Below, one piece after another: positions 24,597 to 31,612 of a stretch of DNA of 35,357 nt (position 1 is the first letter of the stretch; each line of letters begins with the position of its first letter). The notes beneath the pieces are model-generated. The model did no database searches and was not told the DNA's origin. It saw only the letters and a list, made by a program, of their open reading frames with translations. A program made the translations under genes and the position numbers. The DNA lies in assembly GCA_947625895.1 (NCBI GenBank), contig CANQPZ010000014.1:1-35357 (forward strand). Direction: 5' to 3'. The stretch is from an uncultured Clostridia bacterium. Lineage in GTDB: Bacteria; Bacillota; Clostridia; TANB77; CAG-508.

Positions 24597-24902
24597 TTAA
24601 AGAACTTCTTCAATTATATCATTCAGACCTATTGGTGTTACTTTGTGTGTCTTTAATAAGTCTAAAAGTTTATCAATTATACTTTCATCATTTGTTAAAT
24701 TATGTACGTTTTGTCTTTCTTTATATCTTCTTTTTCCTAAATATTCTTTTTTAATAATTTCAATTCCGTATACATTCATCTTTTTATTAATGTTATTTCT
24801 GTTCTTTCTTGATATTTTGTAATATTCTAATTCTATACGGTTACTATTGCTATCTTTTAAGTCTTCTTTATTAAGCACAACGCCTGCATAAAATTTTTTC
24901 AT
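24597..24902 (-). CDS. DUF6514-like small protein
   Basis: 101 residues, no membrane segment. The pattern YGIEIIKKE (45-53) in the middle and a C-terminal helix LLDLLKTHKVTPIGLNDIIEEVL match what I remember of the clostridial DUF6514 family, function unknown. ATG is preceded by AAAGGAGGAA. Single gene with its own TTGACA/TATATT promoter and terminator. Confidence 0.72.
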   Translation of the reverse strand: MKKFYAGVVLNKEDLKDSNSNRIELEYYKISRKNRNNINKKMNVYGIEIIKKEYLGKRRYKERQNVHNLTNDESIIDKLLDLLKTHKVTPIGLNDIIEEVL

Positions 24903-24919
24903 TTTTCCTCCTTTTACAA

Positions 24920-24948
24920 AATATAATTTTAGATGAGTGTATTGTCAA
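24920..24948 (-). promoter_or_regulatory. Promoter of the DUF6514-like gene
   Basis: TTGACA (24948-24943), 17 bases, TATATT (24925-24920). Confidence 0.8.
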
Positions 24949-24982
24949 GCTTTTTCGTATTTTCAATTTCGACAAAATCTGC

Positions 24983-25013
24983 AAAAAAAGTGAGGGAATG
25001 CATTCATCCCCTC
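24983..25013 (-). terminator. Terminator of the GC-rich membrane-protein gene
   Basis: Stem 24992-25000 with 25005-25013 (one A.C mismatch), loop of four, then seven U in minus orientation, only 9 bases after the stop codon. Confidence 0.85.
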
Positions 25014-25021
25014 TTTTGGAC

Positions 25022-25312
25022 TCAGTTCCGTTGGAAGCATGTCATCGCGACGAGCAGTCCAATGCTCATGATGAAACAGAAGAGACCAGTGATATTCAAC
25101 TCTCCGAAGAGGTAAACTATCATGATCAAAACTGTTAAGATGTAGAACACCTTATGCTTTACTAGGAATCCTGCTACCAAGCAACTGAATATTGCCTCAA
25201 AGGCATAGCTCCAGAAACTCCTGTAAGCGATCATCCCAGCATTGCGCATCATAAGCATTCCTGCTATCCAAACGACACACCATGCAATCCGAAATGCAGT
25301 CTTAGCCTTCAT
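25022..25312 (-). CDS. Small polytopic membrane protein of foreign composition
   Basis: 96 residues, mostly hydrophobic, with about three to four membrane segments (roughly 6-25, 30-50, 54-70, 74-92). I recognise no family. By hand count, bases 25021-25320 are about 44% GC, while sampled flanking lines are about 18-30%. Its codons differ too: GCAs, CTCs, ATCs and CGGs are common, rare in neighbours. ATG is preceded by GGGGG at a good distance. It has its own AT-rich promoter and a tight terminator, making a neat one-gene cassette. Horizontal acquisition is the simplest reading. Confidence 0.75.
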   Translation of the reverse strand: MKAKTAFRIAWCVVWIAGMLMMRNAGMIAYRSFWSYAFEAIFSCLVAGFLVKHKVFYILTVLIMIVYLFGELNITGLFCFIMSIGLLVAMTCFQRN

Positions 25313-25346
25313 TTTATGGCCCCCTTTTATGAAAATTTCTAATTAA

Positions 25347-25375
25347 ATTATACCAAATTATAGACTTTTTATCAA
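25347..25375 (-). promoter_or_regulatory. Promoter of the GC-rich membrane-protein gene
   Basis: TTGATA (25375-25370), 17 bases, TATAAT (25352-25347). The promoter has local AT-rich composition, unlike the gene it serves. Confidence 0.8.
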
Positions 25376-25391
25376 CTTTATGTAAAGCTTG

Positions 25392-26498
25392 CTAAGCTTT
25401 TGATAGTCTTGTTATAATTTCAAATGTTTCTGTCTTTCTTTTTATTGTTAACGTTACTGTATCTCCTACATTTTTTGTATATATATATTCTTTTAATTTA
25501 TTCATATTTTCAATTTGCTTTCCATCGATTTTTTCTAAAATATCCCCTTTTGTTAAAGAGCTTTTAGCTAATGGTCCTAATTTATCTATTTCTTCAATAT
25601 AGATTCCTGTATCAAAATTTATGTTAGAACTTAAGTAAGGAATTGCCTCTTTGTCGTATCCAGATATTCCTAAATATGGTTCAACAAATTCTCCTGTTTC
25701 TTCTATTTTCTTAATAACTGGTTTTATTATATTTATTGGTATTGCAAAACCTATTCCATCTGCATTATCTACTTTTGCTGTTGTAATCCCAATTACTTCT
25801 CCATTTTTATTTATTAGTGGCCCTCCACTATTTCCTTGATTTATTGTTGCATCTGTCTGAATTAATTCTTCCATATATGTTTTTTTATCATTGTCTTCTA
25901 GTCTTATTGTTCTATTTATTCCACTTACTATACCTGATGTAACTGTTCTTTGTAATTCGTAACCTACAGGATTTCCTATTGCATAAACTCTTTTTCCTAT
26001 TTTTATATCTTCTGAATCTCCTAATGTTGCAATTGGAAGGTCTTTCATGTTTAATTTAATTATTGCTAGATCTAAGTCTTCACTTGCCCATACTACAACT
26101 CCTGAGTCAGTTGCTCCATTATGAAGAGTAATATAACATGTTGAATATTTATTTCCGGAAACATGTTGATTTGTTAATACATATCCAGGTGAAATTATGA
26201 TTCCGCTTCCAAGGCCTAAATTTTCTGTACTATTTTCAAGAAATATTGTTGTACCCTTGTCTTTTATTTTTGATATTCCTACTGTGCAATCTATTGTTGT
26301 TTGTAGCACTTTTTCTAATTCTTGATCATCTTCCTGATCTTCATCATAATAAATCCTTGTTCCGACTACATTTTCTGAATAATAATATTTGTTATTATCT
26401 ATAAATAATGTATAAGCAAGTATAGTGAATAATGATACTAATGCAAGAATTACTAAAAGTAGAAATATATTATTACCTCTTTTTTCTACATGATACAT
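25392..26498 (-). CDS. htrA: HtrA/DegP-type serine protease with PDZ domain
   Basis: 368 residues. An N-terminal membrane anchor (about 10-33), an acidic linker (46-63), the S1C protease domain with the triad H112 (TNQHVSG), D143 (DLDLAIIKL) and S224 (GNSGGPL), and one C-terminal PDZ domain (about 270-365). It degrades or refolds misfolded proteins at the outer face of the membrane. ATG is preceded by AAAGGAG. A palindrome at 26529-26550 sits in its upstream region and may be a regulator site. A 7-base-pair hairpin spans the stop but lacks a U tract. Confidence 0.95.
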   Translation of the reverse strand: MYHVEKRGNNIFLLLVILALVSLFTILAYTLFIDNNKYYYSENVVGTRIYYDEDQEDDQELEKVLQTTIDCTVGISKIKDKGTTIFLENSTENLGLGSGIIISPGYVLTNQHVSGNKYSTCYITLHNGATDSGVVVWASEDLDLAIIKLNMKDLPIATLGDSEDIKIGKRVYAIGNPVGYELQRTVTSGIVSGINRTIRLEDNDKKTYMEELIQTDATINQGNSGGPLINKNGEVIGITTAKVDNADGIGFAIPINIIKPVIKKIEETGEFVEPYLGISGYDKEAIPYLSSNINFDTGIYIEEIDKLGPLAKSSLTKGDILEKIDGKQIENMNKLKEYIYTKNVGDTVTLTIKRKTETFEIITRLSKA

Positions 26499-26528
26499 TT
26501 TTTCTCCTTTAAAGACTAATTAATATCT

Positions 26529-26550
26529 TTTTTTAGGTTCACCTAAAAAA
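26529..26550. promoter_or_regulatory. Palindrome between htrA and the HD-GYP operon
   Basis: Arms TTTTTTAGG (26529-26537) and CCTAAAAAA (26542-26550) around TTCA, perfect over nine pairs. It lies 31 bases upstream of the htrA start and 28 bases upstream of the divergent -35 box. The core TTAGG/CCTAA resembles half-sites of DtxR/MntR-type metalloregulators, by eye only. A stem-loop function is the alternative. Confidence 0.5.
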
Positions 26551-26577
26551 GTAAAAATATTCATATTTTTATATCTA

Positions 26578-26606
26578 TTGACTTAATTTTAAAACTAAGA
26601 GATAAT
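26578..26606 (+). promoter_or_regulatory. Promoter of the HD-GYP operon
   Basis: TTGACT (26578-26583), 17 bases, GATAAT (26601-26606), 62 bases ahead of the first start codon. Confidence 0.75.
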
Positions 26607-26668
26607 ATGTTAAAAGATAATACTAGAGCTACTTTTATCTAATTTATTTTTTTATAAAGAGGTTATTT

Positions 26669-27712
26669 ATGGAATTAGATATTGTAAGAGAAGTTAATAC
26701 TAAAGATAGAATTTTAATTCTAAGTGATATAGATTTCATTATAAATTCTTTGAAGTTATATTTTCAAAATTACGATATCGTTGATCTAAGAGATCCAGAT
26801 GAGGCTTTGAAATTGCTAAAAGAAGAAAAATTCGATTTAATGATTTTGGATTATATAATTGATTCTGTTCACATAGAAAATATAATTCCTGAAATAAGAA
26901 GTTTTGATAAGAATATATATATTTTGCTTATTACTGAACCAAAAGATTTAGTTTCACCTCTTGAAACAATTAAAAAATTAGATGTTCAGAGTTATTATGA
27001 AAGAAGTGAAAGTTTTGATCAGTTAATTTTGCTTGTTGAGTCTGCATTAAGATCTGTTCATCAAATGAAGACTATTCAAGAGATAAATGAAAAATTAACT
27101 CAAACGAATACATTATTAGAGCAATCATACTTGGACAGTATTGAGATTTTAAAAAATACTGTTGAGGTTAAAGATTTTTATACAAAAGGTCATTCTAGTA
27201 GAGTTGCTGAATATTCAAAGTTAATTGGTGAAAAGCTAAATTTAACTCCTGATGAAAAACAAACTTTGCAAATTGGTTCACTATTTCATGATATTGGAAA
27301 GATTGGAATTCCTGATTCTATTTTACTTAAGGATGGTCCTCTTACAATGGATGAGTACGAAAAAATCAAAGAGCATCCTGTTATAGGTACTCATATATTA
27401 TCAAATGCAAGTATTTTTTCTAATATTCTTCCTATTGTTAGGCATCATCATGAGTATTTTGACGGTTCTGGATATCCTGATAAATTAGTTGGAGAAAGTA
27501 TTCCATTACTTGCAAGAATAGTCGCTGTTGCCGATGCATTTGATGCTATGACATCAAAGCGTTCTTACAGAGATGCTTCAACTTTTGATGAGGCTAAAGA
27601 AGAAATTAGACGTTGTTCAGGATCTCAATTTGATCCTGCTATTGCAAAAGTATTTTTGAATATTTTAAATAATGATGCTGAAAAAATTATGCAAATACAC
27701 AAAAATTATTAA
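26669..27712 (+). CDS. Receiver-like plus HD-GYP domain protein (cyclic-di-GMP phosphodiesterase type)
   Basis: 347 residues. The receiver-like domain (about 12-125) keeps D20 and D61 (MILDY) but lacks the conserved Lys: where KP is expected the sequence reads YYERSE (109-114), so phospho-signalling may be lost or changed. A coiled-coil linker (about 130-160) leads to a complete HD-GYP domain with H174, H206-D207 (HDIGKIGIPD), H235-P, H259-H260-E and D264-G-S-G-Y-P269. It should hydrolyse cyclic-di-GMP. GAGGTTATTT precedes ATG. First gene of an operon with a metallophosphoesterase and a UDP-sugar pyrophosphorylase. Confidence 0.92.
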   Translation: MELDIVREVNTKDRILILSDIDFIINSLKLYFQNYDIVDLRDPDEALKLLKEEKFDLMILDYIIDSVHIENIIPEIRSFDKNIYILLITEPKDLVSPLETIKKLDVQSYYERSESFDQLILLVESALRSVHQMKTIQEINEKLTQTNTLLEQSYLDSIEILKNTVEVKDFYTKGHSSRVAEYSKLIGEKLNLTPDEKQTLQIGSLFHDIGKIGIPDSILLKDGPLTMDEYEKIKEHPVIGTHILSNASIFSNILPIVRHHHEYFDGSGYPDKLVGESIPLLARIVAVADAFDAMTSKRSYRDASTFDEAKEEIRRCSGSQFDPAIAKVFLNILNNDAEKIMQIHKNY

Positions 27713-27730
27713 TTTTAGGAGGTTTCTAAT

Positions 27731-28525
27731 ATGGATAAAATAGCAATAATTGCAGATATACATGGAAATCTTACAGCTTTAGAAACTGTATTAAAAGATA
27801 TAAAAAAACGTGATATAACTCATATATATTGTTTGGGAGATATTGCTATAAAAGGCGTTAGTCCTAATGAGGTTACAGACTTAGTTCGAGAAAATTGTGA
27901 AGTTGTTGTTCGTGGTAATTGTGACCATCTTCTAGCTCACAATTGTGTTATTAAGTTACAAGAATGGACTAGAAATAGAATGACAAAAGAAAATGTTGAT
28001 TATTTAGGTAATCTTCCATTTTCACATGATTTCTATCTTAGTGGACATCTTATAAGATTATTCCACGCTTCACCATATAGCTTAAAGCATATTTTTAATC
28101 CTTTACATTCTAATGCAGAAAATGAATATGCTAAATTTGAATTAACTAGTCCTTTACAATTATTTGAAAATACTAAATTCTTAGGAAAAACAGATTCTGA
28201 TCCTGTTCCAGATATTGTTGGATATGCACATATCCATTCACCAAATCTGTTTAGATTTAAAAATAAGACAATTTTTAATACTGGAAGCGTTGGATTACCA
28301 ATAGAAATAGATAATGACATGGAAGATGCTGAATTATCGCACTTTTCGACAATATCTTCATATATTATATTAGAGGGAAAACTTGATTCTAAGGAGATTT
28401 CTGAATATTCAATTAATTTTATTAGATTGCCTTATGACTTAAAAAAGGAAATTAAAAAATTAGAGGAATCAGATATTCCTGATAAAGAAACTTTATTAAA
28501 AAACTTATCTAAAGCAATATCTTAG
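27731..28525 (+). CDS. Calcineurin-like metallophosphoesterase (YfcE/MJ0936-like)
   Basis: 264 residues with the full dimetal motif set: D9-x-H11 (ADIHGN), G-D38 (YCLGDI), G-N64-C-D-H (RGNCDH), then GYAHIHSP and a GSVGLP loop. Such enzymes act on phosphodiesters or phosphomonoesters of small molecules; substrate unknown. AGGAGG precedes ATG, 18 bases after the HD-GYP stop, so it is translated from the same transcript. The C-terminal 60 residues form a charged helix. Confidence 0.92.
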   Translation: MDKIAIIADIHGNLTALETVLKDIKKRDITHIYCLGDIAIKGVSPNEVTDLVRENCEVVVRGNCDHLLAHNCVIKLQEWTRNRMTKENVDYLGNLPFSHDFYLSGHLIRLFHASPYSLKHIFNPLHSNAENEYAKFELTSPLQLFENTKFLGKTDSDPVPDIVGYAHIHSPNLFRFKNKTIFNTGSVGLPIEIDNDMEDAELSHFSTISSYIILEGKLDSKEISEYSINFIRLPYDLKKEIKKLEESDIPDKETLLKNLSKAIS

Positions 28526-28544
28526 ATTTGGAAAGGTTAATTTT

Positions 28545-29792
28545 ATGGATACTCTCTGTGAACAAATTAAACAAGTTTTAGAAAGATATGGTCAAGAACA
28601 TTTATTAGATTTTTATGATGATTTGAACGACGAAGAAAAACGAAAATTGATTTATCAACTTTCTGAAATAGATTTTGAAAAAATCAATAGTCTTTATAAG
28701 TCTTTAATTAATATACCAATTCCAACAGGAGAATTAGTAGAACCTTTAGATTATTACATTAAAAGTGAAATACCTGTTAAAGAACGTAGAGAATTAGAAA
28801 ACTATGGTACTTCCTTATTGAAGCAATCAAATTATGCTGTTTTAACTATGGCTGGCGGTCAGGGTACAAGGCTAGGTCATAAAGGTCCTAAAGGAACTTT
28901 TGAACTTAACTTATTTCCTAAAAAAGCTTCACTTTTTGAAATTCTTGCTGATAAAATAAAACAAGCAAATAAAAGATATGGAATTCAAATACCTTGGTAT
29001 ATTATGACTAGTGAAAACAATAATGCAGATACAATAAAATTTTTCGAAGAAAAAAATTTCTTTGATTATGATAAAAATATGATATTTTTCTTTATACAAG
29101 ATAAATTGCCTATTGTTTCTGCAGATAACGGAAAAATCCTTCTTTCAGAACCATACCAAGTAAATGAAGCTTCAAATGGTAATGGAAATTTATTTGAGGC
29201 TTTAAAGAATAATAATCTTATTGAACAAATGAAAGAAACTGGAATCAAGTGGATTTTTGTTTCTGGTATAGATAACATATTAGTTAAAGTTGCTGATCCT
29301 TTATTTCTTGCATTAACTGCAAAAAATTCTCAGATAGGTGCTAAGACTATATTTAAAAAAGATCCTTATTCAAAAGATTGGGTTTTCTGCAAAAAAGATG
29401 GAAAACCTGCAATGCTTGGTTATGAAAGAATCACTGATGAAATAACTAATGCTAAAGAGGGTGATAAATATTTATATAGAGAAGTAAATATTCTTTGTCA
29501 TTTGTTTTCAATCGAGGCTTTAGAAAAAATTGCTGATGAAAAATTACCTTATCACAGAGCAACAAAGAAAAATACTTATATAAATGATGAAGGAATGAAA
29601 ATAGTTCCTGATTCTCCAAACTCATATAAATTTGAAACCTTTATTTTTGATTCTTTTAAATTTTTTGATAATATTACATTACTTAGAGTTGAAGAAGAAA
29701 AAGAATTTGCTCCAATTAAAGACCCAGTTGGAATTTATAGTCCAGAGACAGCAACAAAACTATTTTTAAAAGAAGAGTTTAATTTAAATTAA
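28545..29792 (+). CDS. UDP-sugar pyrophosphorylase (UTP-hexose-1-phosphate uridylyltransferase, UAP1-like)
   Basis: 415 residues of the PF01704 family. The nucleotide-binding signature is MAGGQGTRLG (102-111) followed by the GPKGTF loop (114-119). Further on SGIDNILVKVADP and the MLGYERITDE region fit the UAP1/AGX branch, which makes UDP-GlcNAc or UDP-GalNAc from UTP and the sugar-1-phosphate. Exact sugar unproven. It starts 19 bases after the metallophosphoesterase and ends at a strong terminator. It supplies precursors for wall or capsule polymers. Confidence 0.9.
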   Translation: MDTLCEQIKQVLERYGQEHLLDFYDDLNDEEKRKLIYQLSEIDFEKINSLYKSLINIPIPTGELVEPLDYYIKSEIPVKERRELENYGTSLLKQSNYAVLTMAGGQGTRLGHKGPKGTFELNLFPKKASLFEILADKIKQANKRYGIQIPWYIMTSENNNADTIKFFEEKNFFDYDKNMIFFFIQDKLPIVSADNGKILLSEPYQVNEASNGNGNLFEALKNNNLIEQMKETGIKWIFVSGIDNILVKVADPLFLALTAKNSQIGAKTIFKKDPYSKDWVFCKKDGKPAMLGYERITDEITNAKEGDKYLYREVNILCHLFSIEALEKIADEKLPYHRATKKNTYINDEGMKIVPDSPNSYKFETFIFDSFKFFDNITLLRVEEEKEFAPIKDPVGIYSPETATKLFLKEEFNLN

Positions 29793-29826
29793 AAAAATCT
29801 CCAACAAAATTGTTGGAGATTTTTTT
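29791..29826. terminator. Bidirectional terminator between pyrophosphorylase and DUF4179 genes
   Basis: A-run plus TCTCCAACA against TGTTGGAGA plus T-run, AAAT loop, perfect pairing over 16 positions. Serves both converging transcripts. Confidence 0.93.
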
Positions 29827-30895
29827 ATTCATTTTCTTTTGTTAAGCCAAATATACTTTCTTCATCATTTAGATTATTTATTTTTAGTTTAAACTTGTTT
29901 GATTGTTTTACATTTTCATCTATATCTAACCATACAAAGAATTTATCAGTTTTACCAATAACATTAATATTATTTGTTTTTGAATATATCACTTCATTAT
30001 TATCATTTAATATTTCAAAAGTATATCCATAAGTTTCATATCCAGCTGGATTTTTGATTGTTATTCCTAATCCTGTATTTGTAAGTATCGCTTTTTCAAT
30101 ATCTATATTGCATTTATTAGATATTGTTTCACATGTATAATTTGTTACATTCCTATTATTGAATTTTTCATCAATTTTTAATTCTAAGTTGTAATTTCCA
30201 TCAATTTCTTTTTTATTTACTATGCCATCTGTGATTGTATATAATGTAATTTTATCAAAGCTTATGTATATCTTATTTAATTGTGGAAATTGTGGTGAGA
30301 TAAGAATTACTGAACCACTAATTTCATTTTTGCTTTTTTGTATTTTATTATGCATTTCTGAAATTGCTATATTGCTAGTCCATATTTTTTCATCCTCACT
30401 ATCTATATATATTTGTTTTCCACTTTCATCAGTTATTTTCAGTCCACTTATAGCAAAATCATTAAATTCATCTATATTAAATTCCGTCTTAACATTAATA
30501 GAAAAAATTAAGTTTATATCATTTATTAATGAATATTCTAATTTGTATTTGATGTCACCATAATCAATAAACTCATCTCCATTATATTGAATATAATTAT
30601 CAGAAATTGCTGAATTTATTTGTTTTTCTCCTATATCATGCTCTTCCAAGTTGAATACTGACCTAACATATCTATTTATATTTTTTCCAAAAACAATTGT
30701 TGTAGTTAAAATAAATATTGCACACATTGCTGCAACAGTTTTCAAACATTTATAACGATTAACACTTTTCTTTCTTGTTTCACTTTTATATATTTCATTG
30801 GTAGTTGTAATAATCGTTTTTCCTAATTCTTTAGGTACATCTATATTATTCTTTAAAGAATTTTTTATTATTTTATCAATATCTTTTTTAATCAT
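29825..30895 (-). CDS. DUF4179-type membrane protein, partner of the ECF sigma factor
   Basis: 356 residues: a cytoplasmic N-terminal part (about 1-50, helical), one membrane segment (about 52-70, TVAAMCAIFILTTTIVFG), then about 285 extracellular residues of beta-rich sequence. The region after the membrane segment (SAISDNYIQYNGDEFIDYGDIKYKLEY) resembles DUF4179. Its start overlaps the sigma-factor gene by 8 bases, so the two are translationally coupled. The layout fits an anti-sigma factor that holds the sigma until an envelope signal is sensed; that role is inference. Confidence 0.78.
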   Translation of the reverse strand: MIKKDIDKIIKNSLKNNIDVPKELGKTIITTTNEIYKSETRKKSVNRYKCLKTVAAMCAIFILTTTIVFGKNINRYVRSVFNLEEHDIGEKQINSAISDNYIQYNGDEFIDYGDIKYKLEYSLINDINLIFSINVKTEFNIDEFNDFAISGLKITDESGKQIYIDSEDEKIWTSNIAISEMHNKIQKSKNEISGSVILISPQFPQLNKIYISFDKITLYTITDGIVNKKEIDGNYNLELKIDEKFNNRNVTNYTCETISNKCNIDIEKAILTNTGLGITIKNPAGYETYGYTFEILNDNNEVIYSKTNNINVIGKTDKFFVWLDIDENVKQSNKFKLKINNLNDEESIFGLTKENE

Positions 30896-31424
30896 AATTG
30901 CCTCCTTTCAAATTGTTTTTTATTTTGTTCTTTCCCCTTTTTATTATGCTTTTAATTGTGTTTTCTTTTATTTCTAATATTTTAGAAATTTCTTTCGTTG
31001 TGTATTCATTTATATAATAAAGTATCATTATAGTTTTTTCTTTATCGTTTAAGCATTTTATTAACTCATAAAATTGAATATTACTTTCTAACTTCTCAAT
31101 AGATGAAATATCTCTCTGATCTTTTAATTCGTATAAATTTTCGACTTCTACTGTTTCGGTATTAGTCTTATTTTTCTTATTAAGAATCTTATAGCACTCA
31201 TTTACTAATACTTTTTTAATCCAATTTGGAAATGAGTTTACTGATTGTATGTTTTTTAAATTTGCATATGTAATATAAATTGTTTCTTGTATTGCATCAA
31301 GTGCATCTTCTTTATTTCTAGTTTTGTATAGAGCAATTTTATATAAATCATTTTGTAAATATAAGAATATAAGGGATAATGCATCCTTATCACCTGAAAT
31401 AGCTTTTTTTAGTAGTTCTTCCAT
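30888..31424 (-). CDS. RNA polymerase ECF-type sigma-70 factor
   Basis: 178 residues. Region 2 covers about 8-75 (YKIALYKTRNKEDALDAIQETIY and FPNWIKKVLVNECYKILNK) and region 4 about 118-172 (LNDKEKTIMILYYINEYTTKEISKIL, then ENTIKSIIKRGKNKIK). No region 1.1 or 3, as expected for the ECF group. AAAGGAGGAAAA precedes ATG. A TGCAACTTTTT motif lies 64-74 bases upstream and may be a self-recognised -35 element. Confidence 0.92.
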   Translation of the reverse strand: MEELLKKAISGDKDALSLIFLYLQNDLYKIALYKTRNKEDALDAIQETIYITYANLKNIQSVNSFPNWIKKVLVNECYKILNKKNKTNTETVEVENLYELKDQRDISSIEKLESNIQFYELIKCLNDKEKTIMILYYINEYTTKEISKILEIKENTIKSIIKRGKNKIKNNLKGGNYD

Positions 31425-31474
31425 TTTTCCTCCTTTCTATTCTTATTTTCAAATCGCGATTCTGTATAATAGAT

Positions 31475-31498
31475 AATTTAAATTTAGAAAAAGTTGCA
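31475..31498 (-). promoter_or_regulatory. Candidate ECF-type promoter of the sigma/DUF4179 operon
   Basis: TGCAACTTTTT begins at 31498 on the minus strand, an AAC-type -35 as many ECF sigmas use, followed by an AT-rich spacer. No clear CGT-type -10 is seen, so the call is weak. Confidence 0.35.
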
Positions 31499-31499
31499 A

Positions 31500-31532
31500 A
31501 AAAAGAATATTTTCAATGAAAATATTCTTTTT
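31500..31532 (-). terminator. Terminator of tex
   Basis: A perfect 15-base-pair stem (31500-31514 with 31518-31532) with a 3-base loop and U-run in minus orientation. A second, smaller hairpin (AAAAATC/GATTTTT, about 31548-31573) lies between it and the tex stop. Confidence 0.85.
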
Positions 31533-31612
31533 GTATAATATGAAACATAAAAATCGTTATATAATAGGATTTTTCTTCACAATTTTTTATTATATAAAAG
31601 TTTGGTCCTAAA

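Noticed and set aside
25384..25400. Perfect 7-base-pair hairpin across the htrA stop codon.
   Set aside because: No U tract in minus orientation, so not called as a terminator.
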